Of a stretch of 64,000 nucleotides of DNA, positions 16,352-24,802 are shown piece by piece (the stretch's first letter is position 1; every line of letters starts with the position of its first letter). The translations under genes were made by a program, and so were the position numbers. The notes beneath the pieces are model-generated. The model saw only the letters and a program-made list of their open reading frames with translations, was not told the DNA's origin and ran no database searches. This DNA comes from Gryllotalpicola daejeonensis (GTDB lineage: Bacteria > Actinomycetota > Actinomycetes > Actinomycetales > Microbacteriaceae), in NCBI RefSeq assembly GCF_039538145.1, contig NZ_BAABBV010000002.1, positions 248,001 to 312,000 on the forward strand, in the 5' to 3' direction.

Positions 16352-17557
16352 ATGGAGTGGCAGACCGCTGAAGACACGGTGCCGTCGAGTTTCATCACCG
16401 ACGCGCAGATCCGGTCGCTCCTCGGCAAGCCGCCCGCCACGGGCGCCTGGCGCGAGAGCGACCCGCCCGGGAATCGGCGGTTCATGGGGATCGGCGCCTT
16501 TTCCTTCGAGAGCGGGCAGTCGCTGCCGTTCGTGCGCATCGCGTATGAGACGTGGGGCGAGCTGAACGCGGATGCCTCGAATGCGGTGCTCGTCGAGCAC
16601 GCTCTCACCGGCGACAGTCACGCGGTCGGCGAGGCGGGGAACGGCCACCCGACCTCGGGCTGGTGGCAGGGCATCATCGGGCCGGGGAAGGCGATCGACA
16701 CCGACCGCTGGTTCGTGGTCGTGCCGAACATGCTGGGCGGATGCCAGGGCACCACCGGGCCGGCCTCCGCCGCCCCCGACGGCGAGTCCTGGGGCGCGCG
16801 CTTCCCGTTCACGACGATCCGCGACCAGGTCGCGGCGCAGGCGGTGCTCGCCGACAAGCTCGGCATCGAGCGCTGGGCGGCCGTCATCGGCGGCTCGATG
16901 GGCGGAATGAACGCGCTCGAGTGGGCCGTGAGCTACCCGGAGCGCGTCGAGCGGCTCGCGGTGATCGCCGCTCCCCCGCTGACGACGGCCGACCAGGTCG
17001 CGCTCAACTCGGTTCAGCTCGAGGCGATCCGCACCGACCCCCTGTTCCACGGGGGCGACTACTACGACGCCGGCGACGGCGAGGGGCCCCACCGGGGGCT
17101 CGCGCTTGCCCGCCGCATGGCGCTGCTGAACTACCGCAGCCCCGACGAGCTCAACGCGCGCTTCGCCCGCAGCTGGCAGAGCGACATCAGCCCGCTCGGC
17201 GCAGGCGGGCGCTTCGCCGTCGAGTCATACCTCGACTTCCACGGCAACCGCTTCACGCGGCGCTTCGACGCGAACAGCTACATCACCGTCGTCGGCGCGA
17301 TGAACTCGCACGACGTGGGTCGCGGCCGGGGCGGCATCGCGGCGGCGCTCGAGCGGGTCACCGCCCGCACGCTCGTGGTCGGCATCGACACCGATCGGCT
17401 CTTCCCCGTCGAGGGGCAGCGCGTGATCGCGGCGGGAATCCGGGGCAACATCGACGCAGGACACGCCGTTGTCATACGGTCGGAGTACGGTCATGACGGG
17501 TTCCTCATCGAAGACGAGCTCATCGGCGAGCAGCTGACCCGGCTGCTGGCTGAGTAG
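16352..17557 (+). CDS. metX: Homoserine O-acetyltransferase
   Basis: 401 residues, alpha/beta-hydrolase fold. The nucleophile elbow GGSMGGMNALEW holds the catalytic Ser. The Asp is in GIDTDRLFP and the His in EYGHDGFL near the C-terminus. It acetylates L-homoserine from acetyl-CoA to feed MetY. There is no Shine-Dalgarno sequence; CAGAAT ends six bases before the ATG, so the gene may have its own leaderless promoter downstream of hairpin D rather than depend on read-through from metY. Confidence 0.96.
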   Translation: MEWQTAEDTVPSSFITDAQIRSLLGKPPATGAWRESDPPGNRRFMGIGAFSFESGQSLPFVRIAYETWGELNADASNAVLVEHALTGDSHAVGEAGNGHPTSGWWQGIIGPGKAIDTDRWFVVVPNMLGGCQGTTGPASAAPDGESWGARFPFTTIRDQVAAQAVLADKLGIERWAAVIGGSMGGMNALEWAVSYPERVERLAVIAAPPLTTADQVALNSVQLEAIRTDPLFHGGDYYDAGDGEGPHRGLALARRMALLNYRSPDELNARFARSWQSDISPLGAGGRFAVESYLDFHGNRFTRRFDANSYITVVGAMNSHDVGRGRGGIAAALERVTARTLVVGIDTDRLFPVEGQRVIAAGIRGNIDAGHAVVIRSEYGHDGFLIEDELIGEQLTRLLAE

Positions 17558-17609
17558 CCAGACGTGAACGCTGACGACGGGTCCCGGCTTCTATGAACAT
17601 CCAGCCCCT

Positions 17610-18785
17610 ATGAATCGCATCTCCAAAGAGCGCGACCGCCTGCTCGCCGCCGCCGCGCGCGTCTACGGCTCTGCGCTGACGCTCACGGCGATCGTCTGCT
17701 TCCTGCTGCCCCACGCGTTCGCCAGCACCGGCCGCGAGATCGCCGTCGTCGCGCTGCTGTTCTTCGCCCTGCTCGGCTTCCTCTACTTGCGGGTCTCGAG
17801 CGGCATCTGGTGGATCATCGGCATCGACGCCTTTGCCGTCGCGGCGCTGATCGTCGCCGGCACCGAGGTCGCGAGCCACGGGACGAGCACGTCCGTCGCC
17901 CTGGCCTACGGCGTCGGGCTGATCGCCGGCGGCTCGATCGCGGGCGTCGCCATCATGCTCGGCACGACGGGCCCCCGCATGCTGCTCTATGTCGTGACCG
18001 CCGCCATCTCGCTGGCCGGCCTGATCATTCCCGACATCAAGACCGAGTACAAGTTCCACTCCATCACGCTCGGCGTTGCCGGCTGGGTGCTGTGCACGGT
18101 GCTCGCCCTCTGGCTCGGCCGCATCGTGCCTCAGGCGATGCGCCGCATCGCGAACATGAGCGACGCCTACCGCGCAGAGCGCGTGGCGAGCGAGACCGAG
18201 GCGCGTCGCCGCCAGGGCGCGCGTCTGCTGCACGACACGGTGCTCGCGACGCTCACGCTGCTCGCGCACTCGGGCGTGGGCGTCGGCGAGGCGTCGCTGC
18301 GCGAGCAGGCCGGTGAGGATGCTGCGCTGCTGCGCCAGCTGCGCATGGGCTTCACCCCGAACCCCGCTGCCAGCGGCGAGTACAAACTGCGCCCCGTCGA
18401 GGAATCGACGCTCGGCAACACGCTCGAGTCTGTCAAGCAGCGGTTCCGCCGCATGGGACTCGAGGTCACCTGGCACGGCAAGGGCCAGGTGCTGCTGCCG
18501 AGCGACACGCTCGACGCCTTCCTGCTCGCGCTCTCCGAGAGCCTCGAGAACGTGCGCCGTCACTCCGGCGTGGGCGAGGCGCACGTGACGATCACCGACG
18601 ACGACCAGAGCGTGCGCGCCATGGTGACCGACGACGGTGTGGGCTTCTCGATCGACCAGATCGCGCCGGGGCGTCTGGGCTTCAGTGAGTCGATCGTGGC
18701 GCGGCTGCGCGACGTCGGCGGCGACGCCCGCCTGTTCTCCGCCCCCGGCAGCGGAACGACCGTCGTCCTGGAGGTTCCGAAATGA
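17610..18785 (+). CDS. Membrane sensor histidine kinase (HisKA_3-like)
   Basis: 391 residues. Five or six membrane helices occupy residues 15-170. The phospho-acceptor His is at 208 in ARLLHDTVLATL, the HisKA_3-type context of NarL-partner kinases. The ATPase domain has the N-box SLENVRRHSG and the G-box DDGVGF, with a final GSGTTVVLEVP. There is no extracytoplasmic sensor domain, so the signal is probably sensed in the membrane. The stop overlaps the ATG of the next gene (ATGA), and a response regulator is third in the operon. Confidence 0.93.
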   Translation: MNRISKERDRLLAAAARVYGSALTLTAIVCFLLPHAFASTGREIAVVALLFFALLGFLYLRVSSGIWWIIGIDAFAVAALIVAGTEVASHGTSTSVALAYGVGLIAGGSIAGVAIMLGTTGPRMLLYVVTAAISLAGLIIPDIKTEYKFHSITLGVAGWVLCTVLALWLGRIVPQAMRRIANMSDAYRAERVASETEARRRQGARLLHDTVLATLTLLAHSGVGVGEASLREQAGEDAALLRQLRMGFTPNPAASGEYKLRPVEESTLGNTLESVKQRFRRMGLEVTWHGKGQVLLPSDTLDAFLLALSESLENVRRHSGVGEAHVTITDDDQSVRAMVTDDGVGFSIDQIAPGRLGFSESIVARLRDVGGDARLFSAPGSGTTVVLEVPK

Positions 18786-19951
18786 GCCACGTCGCCCCGC
18801 GGCCGAAGCCCGTCGTCGAGTCGGTGCCCAGCGTCGACCGCCTGTCGTACGGGCTGAACCTCGCCGCGAACATCGTGCTGGGCCTGTGCTTCCTGTTCTT
18901 CATCGCGGACATCACCTTCGTCGCGGTGCTGCCGCTCACCATCTCGGCCTGGGTCATCCTGATCGTCGTCGTGACGCTCACCCAGCTGGGCACCGCGCGG
19001 CGGCTGCAGCTGCCGAAGAACTGGTTCACCTATGCCCGCATCGCGTTCGCGGTGGTGCTCGTGCTCGACGTCTTCGGAGTGCTCGACAAAGTGGGCGAGA
19101 ACGGGTGGGGTCCGTTCCCCACGGCCGCGATGGCCACCGGGGCGGGCCTCGCGATGTTCGCGACCACCGAGCGGGCGCGCGCGCTCAACCTGGCGGCCAC
19201 CGCGCTCGGCATCCTGCTCATCGTCGACATCATGTTCACGACGCACCCGTCCTCTGCGGGCGAGTTCGCCCCGGGCATCGTCTCGGTCGCGATCGCCGTG
19301 ACGCCGCCGATCGTGGCCGTGGCGATCGTGAACTCGTTCCGCAACATGGTCGAGTTCCAGTCCGACCTGTCGCAGGCGAAGGGCACCACGAGCGGGGCGG
19401 GCATCAGCCTCGGGCTGTCGGCCTCCGAGCAGCTGGTGCGTCTCGACGCACAGGCAGAGAAGCTGCTCGACGACGTCGCGAGCGGCCGCACGCCGCTGCC
19501 TCTGCCCGACGAGATCGCGGAGGAGGCATCCACGATCGCCACGCAGCTGCGCATGAATCTCGTGGCGGGCAAGAGCGAGACCTGGCTCTATCACGCGCTC
19601 ACCGAGTCGAGCGTGCTCGGCTCGATCTCGACGATCGACGACCCCGACGGCCTCGCCGCCGGGCTCGCGCCCGACCAGCGCGACGGCCTGCTGACCGCCA
19701 TCTGGATGTTCGCGGGCGACGGCGAGCGGGTCGCGCAGTCTCTCACCGTGACGGTGCGGCGCTCGAGCGGCGCGGCGGGCCAGAACCAGCGCCTCGCCAT
19801 CACCCTCGAGCTCATCGGTGTGCCGAAGCGCCGCATCGACCCCGCGGCATGGCAAGCTATCAGCCGGGTGGGTCGTTATTCGGACTCGTTCCAGACGCCT
19901 ACGCTGAGAATCGATGTCGATTGCGCACTTGACGTGGTCGCCGATCGATGA
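18782..19951 (+). CDS. Kinase-like membrane protein lacking catalytic residues
   Basis: 389 residues. The N-terminal half has five or six membrane helices like the preceding kinase. The C-terminal half can be aligned by eye with it: EEASTIATQLRMNL against EDAALLRQLRMGF, and PDQRDGLLTAIWMFAGDGERV where the kinase has DAFLLALSESLENVRRHS. The H-box is replaced by LVRLDAQAEKLLDD with no His. The N-box Asn and the G-box are absent. It therefore cannot act as a kinase by the known mechanism. I infer a pseudokinase that modulates the kinase or is a second sensor subunit. It sits between the kinase and response regulator, coupled by a 4-base overlap. Confidence 0.75.
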   Translation: MSHVAPRPKPVVESVPSVDRLSYGLNLAANIVLGLCFLFFIADITFVAVLPLTISAWVILIVVVTLTQLGTARRLQLPKNWFTYARIAFAVVLVLDVFGVLDKVGENGWGPFPTAAMATGAGLAMFATTERARALNLAATALGILLIVDIMFTTHPSSAGEFAPGIVSVAIAVTPPIVAVAIVNSFRNMVEFQSDLSQAKGTTSGAGISLGLSASEQLVRLDAQAEKLLDDVASGRTPLPLPDEIAEEASTIATQLRMNLVAGKSETWLYHALTESSVLGSISTIDDPDGLAAGLAPDQRDGLLTAIWMFAGDGERVAQSLTVTVRRSSGAAGQNQRLAITLELIGVPKRRIDPAAWQAISRVGRYSDSFQTPTLRIDVDCALDVVADR

Positions 19952-19970
19952 CACCTCGAGAGGAAGTACT

Positions 19971-20618
19971 GTGACAGGCCAGCCGATTCGCATCGCCATC
20001 GTCGATGATCACCGCATGATCCTCGGCGCTCTCACCGAGTGGATCCGCAACGCCGCCGACGACATCGAGGTCGTCGCCGCCGTCGCCACCTGGCCCGAGC
20101 TGCTGACGAGCCCCGCCTTCCCCGTGGACGTCGTGCTGCTCGACGTCGACCTCAAGGACAACATCCCCGTCTCGGTGAAGCTCTCGGCGCTCAAGACCGC
20201 CGGGGCGCGAACCGTGCTGATGAGCGCCCTCTCCGACCCGAACGTCGTGCGCGAGGCGCTGGCCGCCGGCGCGAGCGGGTACGTCGTCAAGAGCGAAGAC
20301 GCGGCGATGATCGCGGAGGCGATCCGCGCCGCGGTCGCCGGCGAGTCGTTCGTCTCGGCCGAGCTCGAGGTGCAGCTCAACGAGACCGAGGGCTCGAGCC
20401 CCAAGCTCTCCGCCCAGGAGCGCCGTGTCATGGCGCTCTACGGCGCGGGCGAGCCGGTCAAGTCGGTCGCCTACAAGCTCGGCATCAGCGACGAGACCGC
20501 GAAGAGCTATCTGAAGCGCATCCGCGAGAAGTACCGCCTCGCGGGCTTCGACGTCGGCACCAAGGTCGCGCTGCGCAAGCGCGCCATCGCCGACGGCATC
20601 CTGCTGCACAACGACTGA
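19971..20618 (+). CDS. NarL/LuxR-type response regulator
   Basis: 215 residues from GTG 19971, chosen because GAGAGGAAG sits just upstream and the receiver domain starts at once (IRIAIVDDHRMILGAL). The phosphorylated Asp is in VVLLDVDL, with the conserved Lys in GYVVKSED. The C-terminal HTH (LSAQERRVMALYGAG, SDETAKSYLKRIREKYR) is of LuxR type but has an atypical K-S-Y-L recognition helix. Partner of the kinase and kinase-like genes upstream. Targets unknown. A terminator hairpin follows. Confidence 0.93.
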   Translation: MTGQPIRIAIVDDHRMILGALTEWIRNAADDIEVVAAVATWPELLTSPAFPVDVVLLDVDLKDNIPVSVKLSALKTAGARTVLMSALSDPNVVREALAAGASGYVVKSEDAAMIAEAIRAAVAGESFVSAELEVQLNETEGSSPKLSAQERRVMALYGAGEPVKSVAYKLGISDETAKSYLKRIREKYRLAGFDVGTKVALRKRAIADGILLHND

Positions 20619-20632
20619 TTCACGACTCGCGA

Positions 20633-20664
20633 AAAGCGGCGCCCGGGATGCCTGGCGCCGCTTT
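20633..20664. terminator. Bidirectional terminator hairpin
   Basis: Perfect 11-base arms AAAGCGGCGCC and GGCGCCGCTTT around a ten-base loop, in the 73-base gap between the convergent response-regulator and transporter genes. The A-run on one side and T-run on the other suit termination in both directions. Confidence 0.8.
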
Positions 20665-20691
20665 CCGCGTCACGCGGTGCTCGCGTCGCGC

Positions 20692-21930
20692 TCAGTCCGC
20701 GAACGCCGCAGCGGCAATCCCGGCCTGCCGGTCCTCGTGGCTGGCGCGCGCCCCGTAGACCGCCCAGATGACGACCAGCATGATCGCCGCCACGACCGCG
20801 CAGCTGCCGAAGAACAGGAAGTTCGAGGTCGGGTCCGCTCCGCCGGCGAGCGCGAGCAGCCAGCCGCCGACCTGGGGCGCGGCCACGGCGCCCACGCGGC
20901 CGATACCGAGGCCCCAGCCGAGCGCCGTGCCACGCAGCTGGTCGGGGAAGTACGTGGCGATCGCAGCGATGATCAGGCACTGCGTGCCGTGGCTGCCGAT
21001 GCCCGCGAGCACGAGGATGACGTAAATCCAGGCCTCGGCGGGATGCGTGAGCAGAAGCAGCAGCCCGACACCGCCGAGCCCCGCCGCAACGGCGGCGACC
21101 GGAACCGGCCCGAAGCGGTCGCCCAGGATCGCGGTGATCACCGAGCCGGCGACGGCGCCGAGATTGAGGGCGAGAGCGTAGAGCAGCGGCTGGCTCAAGT
21201 CGATGCTGCCGGACTTGAGCATCAGCGTCGGCAGCCAGGTGCCGAGTCCGTACCAGGTGGTCAGCGTGACGACCGTCGCGATCGCGAACAGGATCGAGAT
21301 CGCGAGGTACTGGGGCTTGAGCAGCGTGCGGAATCCCGTACGCGTCTGCGTGTGCACGACGGGCTCACCCGCGGGCCGCGCGTCGCTCGGGATCCGGAAC
21401 TGCGCGAGGGGGACGACGACGATCAGGCCGAGCAGCGCGATGACGAACATCCAGCGCCACGACGCGTGGGCGAGGATCGGGATGCCGAGCAGCGACGCGA
21501 TCGTGCCGCCGATCGGCACGCCCGACATCATCAGGGTCGCAACGGCCGCCCGCCACCGCTTCGGGACGTAGTCGGCGGCGAGCGAGTTGGCAGACGGCAC
21601 CAGGCCGCCGAGCCCGAGCCCGGCGAGGAAGCGGAAGAGGCCGAACACCTCCCAGCTCGGCGAGACGGCGCACAGCACGCTGAAGACGGAGAGCACGATG
21701 CCGCACCAGACGATCACGCGCTTGCGGCCGAGCGAGTCCGACAGCCGGCCCGCGACCAGCGCGCCGATCATCATGCCGAGGAAGGCGAGCGAGCCGACCG
21801 TGCCGGCGAGCGCGGGCGACAGCCCCCACTCGGCCATGAGCCGAGGCTGGACGGTGCCGTAGACGATGAGGTCGTAGCCGTCGAAGAGGACGAACAGCCA
21901 GGCGACGATGACCGGAGTCAGATTCTTCAT
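20692..21930 (-). CDS. Aromatic acid:H+ symporter (MFS, AAHS family)
   Basis: 412 residues, 12 predicted membrane helices. The TM1 motif FDGYDLIVYGTVQP matches the AAHS signature (DG-F/Y-D) that contacts aromatic carboxylates in PcaK, BenK and GenK. Motif A is GRLSDSLGRKRVI. It is the last gene of the gentisate operon, 43 bases after the isomerase, so uptake of 3-hydroxybenzoate or gentisate is the likely role. The ATG is preceded by GAAAG. Confidence 0.92.
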   Translation of the reverse strand: MKNLTPVIVAWLFVLFDGYDLIVYGTVQPRLMAEWGLSPALAGTVGSLAFLGMMIGALVAGRLSDSLGRKRVIVWCGIVLSVFSVLCAVSPSWEVFGLFRFLAGLGLGGLVPSANSLAADYVPKRWRAAVATLMMSGVPIGGTIASLLGIPILAHASWRWMFVIALLGLIVVVPLAQFRIPSDARPAGEPVVHTQTRTGFRTLLKPQYLAISILFAIATVVTLTTWYGLGTWLPTLMLKSGSIDLSQPLLYALALNLGAVAGSVITAILGDRFGPVPVAAVAAGLGGVGLLLLLTHPAEAWIYVILVLAGIGSHGTQCLIIAAIATYFPDQLRGTALGWGLGIGRVGAVAAPQVGGWLLALAGGADPTSNFLFFGSCAVVAAIMLVVIWAVYGARASHEDRQAGIAAAAFAD

Positions 21931-21973
21931 GTGCGTGCTTTCGGTCGGGGCGCGTCATTGCGCCGAACCAGGG

Positions 21974-22768
21974 TCAGAACCAGCGGGGGATGTCGGGCAG
22001 CTCGCCCGACGAGGCAGAGAGACGGCGCGCGCCGCGCCCGGTGAGCCAACGGGCCAGGTCGGCGGCGGCTCCGCTGACGACGGGGCCGCCGGTGCCGAGC
22101 ACGATCCGCCCGTGATCTGCGAGCCGGGGGCGATCGTTCGGCGTGAGGGCGAGGTCTACCGACTCGCCGCGGCGCTGCCACGTGCCGAGCACGTCGGCGA
22201 TCAGCCGATCGACGAGCTCGGGCGGGAAGTCGAGGAACGACCCGTCGTTCGCGAGATCGACGGCGTGCACCCAGACCTCGCGGGAGCGCATCCAGGCGGT
22301 CTCGCGCACGGGCACCGTGCGGCCCTGGGCGGTCTTCACCTCGACGTCCCACTGCTCGTCGGTGAGATCGCGCCACTCGACATTGAGATGCACGGCCGCG
22401 TGGTCGAAGAGGTTCCGCAGGGCGCGCGCGGGCAGGGTCTCCCCGCGGGCGAGCTGCCGATCTCGGGCATCCGCGCTCGCATACATGGGCGTCTCGATGC
22501 CCGTGCGCGCCCACTCGGTGAGGTGAGTGAGTGCGCGCGCGTTGTAGCCGACGTGCGCGATCACGTGGCGGCGTGACCAGCCGGGCAAGAGGCTCGGCGC
22601 GTCGAGGTCGTCGTCGGAAAGCTCGCTGAGCTTCCGTGCGAAGTAGGCGGTGCCGCGGCGGGCGAACGCGAGCTCGGCGTGCGGGGCGGCCGCCGCGTCA
22701 TAGCGCGCTCCCGCGCCCTGGCGCTTGCGCAGCTCGCTCTCGGCATCCGTCAGCTCGGTCGCGCTCAT
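21974..22768 (-). CDS. Maleylpyruvate isomerase, mycothiol-dependent (DinB-fold)
   Basis: 264 residues. The N-terminal MDMPI/DinB-like four-helix domain has LLPGWSRRHVIAHVGYNARAL with the first metal His; the later motif SREVWVHAVDLAND supplies the Glu and His ligands (HxxxD type). The C-terminal part is a typical MDMPI C domain. The Corynebacterium homologue isomerises maleylpyruvate to fumarylpyruvate with mycothiol as cofactor, the actinobacterial replacement for glutathione. Its ATG overlaps the hydrolase stop (ATGA), and it sits between hydrolase and transporter, exactly as the gentisate pathway requires. Confidence 0.93.
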   Translation of the reverse strand: MSATELTDAESELRKRQGAGARYDAAAAPHAELAFARRGTAYFARKLSELSDDDLDAPSLLPGWSRRHVIAHVGYNARALTHLTEWARTGIETPMYASADARDRQLARGETLPARALRNLFDHAAVHLNVEWRDLTDEQWDVEVKTAQGRTVPVRETAWMRSREVWVHAVDLANDGSFLDFPPELVDRLIADVLGTWQRRGESVDLALTPNDRPRLADHGRIVLGTGGPVVSGAAADLARWLTGRGARRLSASSGELPDIPRWF

Positions 22769-23649
22769 GACGCGCCTTGCGCGACCGGCTCGGGCACGCC
22801 CTGCCCGGCCCCGGCCCCGCGCTCGCTGCTGCGCTCGGCGACCGTCGTGTTGCTCAGCGTGCCGATGCCGTCGATCGTGACGGTGACCGTCTGCCCGGCC
22901 GACAGGAACTCCTGCGGCTCGCGCGCATGCCCGACGCCACCCGGGGTGCCGGTGACGATGACGTCGCCCGGGTTGAGCGGCAGGACGGTGGAGATGTACT
23001 CGACGAGCTGCACGGGGTCGTGCACGAGGTCGTGGATGTCGCCGCGCTGCTTCTCGACCCCGTCGACCGTCGTGACCAGATATGCCTCATCGGGAATCTC
23101 GTCGGGCGTCGCGAGCACGGGGCCGAGCGGCGTCGAATCCGCCCAGATCTTGCCCTGCAGCCACTCGCGGGTGCGGAACTGCCAGTCGCGCATCGACACG
23201 TCGTTGCAGATCGAGTAGCCGGCGATGGCGGCCTGTGCCTGCTCGGCGGTCGCTCGACGCACCCTGGTGCCGATCACGACGGCGAGCTCGCCCTCCCAGT
23301 CGATCTGGTCGCTCTCGGGCGGCAGCACGATGTCGTCGCCGTCGCCGACCAGGCAGTCGGCGAACTTGGCGAACAGCACCGGGTACTCGGGCAGGTCGCG
23401 CTTCATCTCGAGGATGTGCGCGCGGTAGTTGAGCCCGACGCAGATGATCTTGCCGGGCTCGGTCACGAGCGGCGCGTAATCGAGCGATTCGACGGGATGC
23501 TGCGTGCCGACGGTTTCCGCCACGGCGCTCAACTCCGCGCCGCGCAGAACGGCGCCGACGTCAGGCACACCGAGTTCGGTGGCGGTGTCTCCATCGATGC
23601 GGACGGCGACGGTGGACCCGTCGGGGCCGCGGACGGTGGCGAGCTTCAT
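22765..23649 (-). CDS. Fumarylpyruvate hydrolase (FAA hydrolase family)
   Basis: 294 residues. The FAH fold is shown by GLNYRAHILEM, the metal-binding WEGELAVVIG (E-x-E) and the downstream Asp in NDVSMRDWQ, then the catalytic-loop region GDVIVTGTPGGVGHAREP. In the gentisate pathway it cleaves fumarylpyruvate to fumarate and pyruvate. It overlaps both neighbours by four bases, so it is tightly coupled. The C-terminal 25 residues are an Arg/Gly/Ala-rich tail outside the fold. Confidence 0.92.
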   Translation of the reverse strand: MKLATVRGPDGSTVAVRIDGDTATELGVPDVGAVLRGAELSAVAETVGTQHPVESLDYAPLVTEPGKIICVGLNYRAHILEMKRDLPEYPVLFAKFADCLVGDGDDIVLPPESDQIDWEGELAVVIGTRVRRATAEQAQAAIAGYSICNDVSMRDWQFRTREWLQGKIWADSTPLGPVLATPDEIPDEAYLVTTVDGVEKQRGDIHDLVHDPVQLVEYISTVLPLNPGDVIVTGTPGGVGHAREPQEFLSAGQTVTVTIDGIGTLSNTTVAERSSERGAGAGQGVPEPVAQGAS

Positions 23650-24764
23650 CGGGCTTCTCCTTCGATGTGGGTGCGAGCAAGCGCGAGCTTCTCGAAGATG
23701 GGGTGGTCGTTGAAGTGGAAGAGGTCGAGCTGGTTCTCCGCCTTGATCGAGTAGCGCACCCAGCTCGGCACGACGAACATGTCACCGTGGCCGACGTGGT
23801 ACTCGGCGTCCCCCAGCTCGACGAGGCCCTCACCCTCGAAGACCTGGAACATGCTCGTGCCCACCTCGCGGCGCGGCGCCGTCGCGACGCCGGGGCGCAG
23901 GCGGTGGAACTGCGCGCGGATCGTCGGCATCACGTCGCCTCCGGTCGTGGGATTCACGTAGCGCACGGCCGCGTGGCCCTGCTCGACCGTCGCGGGGTGG
24001 CCTTCGTCTTCGAGCAGCAGCTGGTCGGTGAGCGCGCGGTCGGTGTTCTCCCACCGATAGGCCCCGATCGGCGAGTTCACCGTGTTGTGGAGGCCCGAAA
24101 GGGGGCGCAGCCCGGGGTGGCACCACAGGCGCTCTGAGCGCGAGAAGTTCGGCGTCGCGTAGTCGGTCACACGCTCGGAGCCGAACTCGAAGAATCCGGT
24201 GTCCATCTGATACGCGAACGGGATGTCGAGGCCGTCGATCCACGTCATCGACTGGTCGGTCTCGTTGTGGTGGCCGTGGAAGTTCCAGCCGGGCGTCAGC
24301 AGGAAGTCGCCACGGCTCATGCGCACCGGGTCGCCGTTGACCACGGTCCACACGCCCTCGCCGCTCGTCACGAAGCGGAAGGCGTTCTGCGAGTGCCGGT
24401 GCTCAGGAGCCGTCTCATGCGGCCCGAGCTGCTGGATCGCAGCCCACAGCGTCGGCGAGATGTACGCCCGCCCGCCCATGCCCGGGTTCGCGAGGCCGAT
24501 CGCCCGCCGCTCTCCCCCGCGGCCGACGGGCACGAGATCGCCCGCGCGCTCTGCGAGCGGCTGCAGCTTGCTCCAGCGCCACACCCACGGCACCGCCTTG
24601 GGGTTCGGTGCCATCGGCATCAGGTCGTCGAGCTGCGTCCACAGCGGAATGAGGTTCTCACGCTCGAAGCCGGCGTAGAGCTCGCGCAGCTCAGGCGTGT
24701 CCTCGGGCTGCATGCTGTTCTCGACCTCGGAGTGGTCGTTCACGTCTTCCCAGGTGTCGGTCAT
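23646..24764 (-). CDS. Gentisate 1,2-dioxygenase
   Basis: 372 residues, bicupin. ATG 24764 was chosen because AGAAGGAA precedes it at proper spacing and the length matches the family. The N-terminal cupin holds the iron ligands in EHRHSQNAFRFVTSGEG and GHHNETDQ. A second, degenerate cupin is at VGTSMFQVFEGEGLVELGD. The enzyme opens the gentisate ring to maleylpyruvate using Fe(II) and O2. It is second in the operon, after the 3-hydroxybenzoate hydroxylase. Confidence 0.95.
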   Translation of the reverse strand: MTDTWEDVNDHSEVENSMQPEDTPELRELYAGFERENLIPLWTQLDDLMPMAPNPKAVPWVWRWSKLQPLAERAGDLVPVGRGGERRAIGLANPGMGGRAYISPTLWAAIQQLGPHETAPEHRHSQNAFRFVTSGEGVWTVVNGDPVRMSRGDFLLTPGWNFHGHHNETDQSMTWIDGLDIPFAYQMDTGFFEFGSERVTDYATPNFSRSERLWCHPGLRPLSGLHNTVNSPIGAYRWENTDRALTDQLLLEDEGHPATVEQGHAAVRYVNPTTGGDVMPTIRAQFHRLRPGVATAPRREVGTSMFQVFEGEGLVELGDAEYHVGHGDMFVVPSWVRYSIKAENQLDLFHFNDHPIFEKLALARTHIEGEAR

Positions 24765-24802
24765 GTCCGTTCCTTCTCGTGCGTCGGTGGGGCGGGTTGC
24801 GG

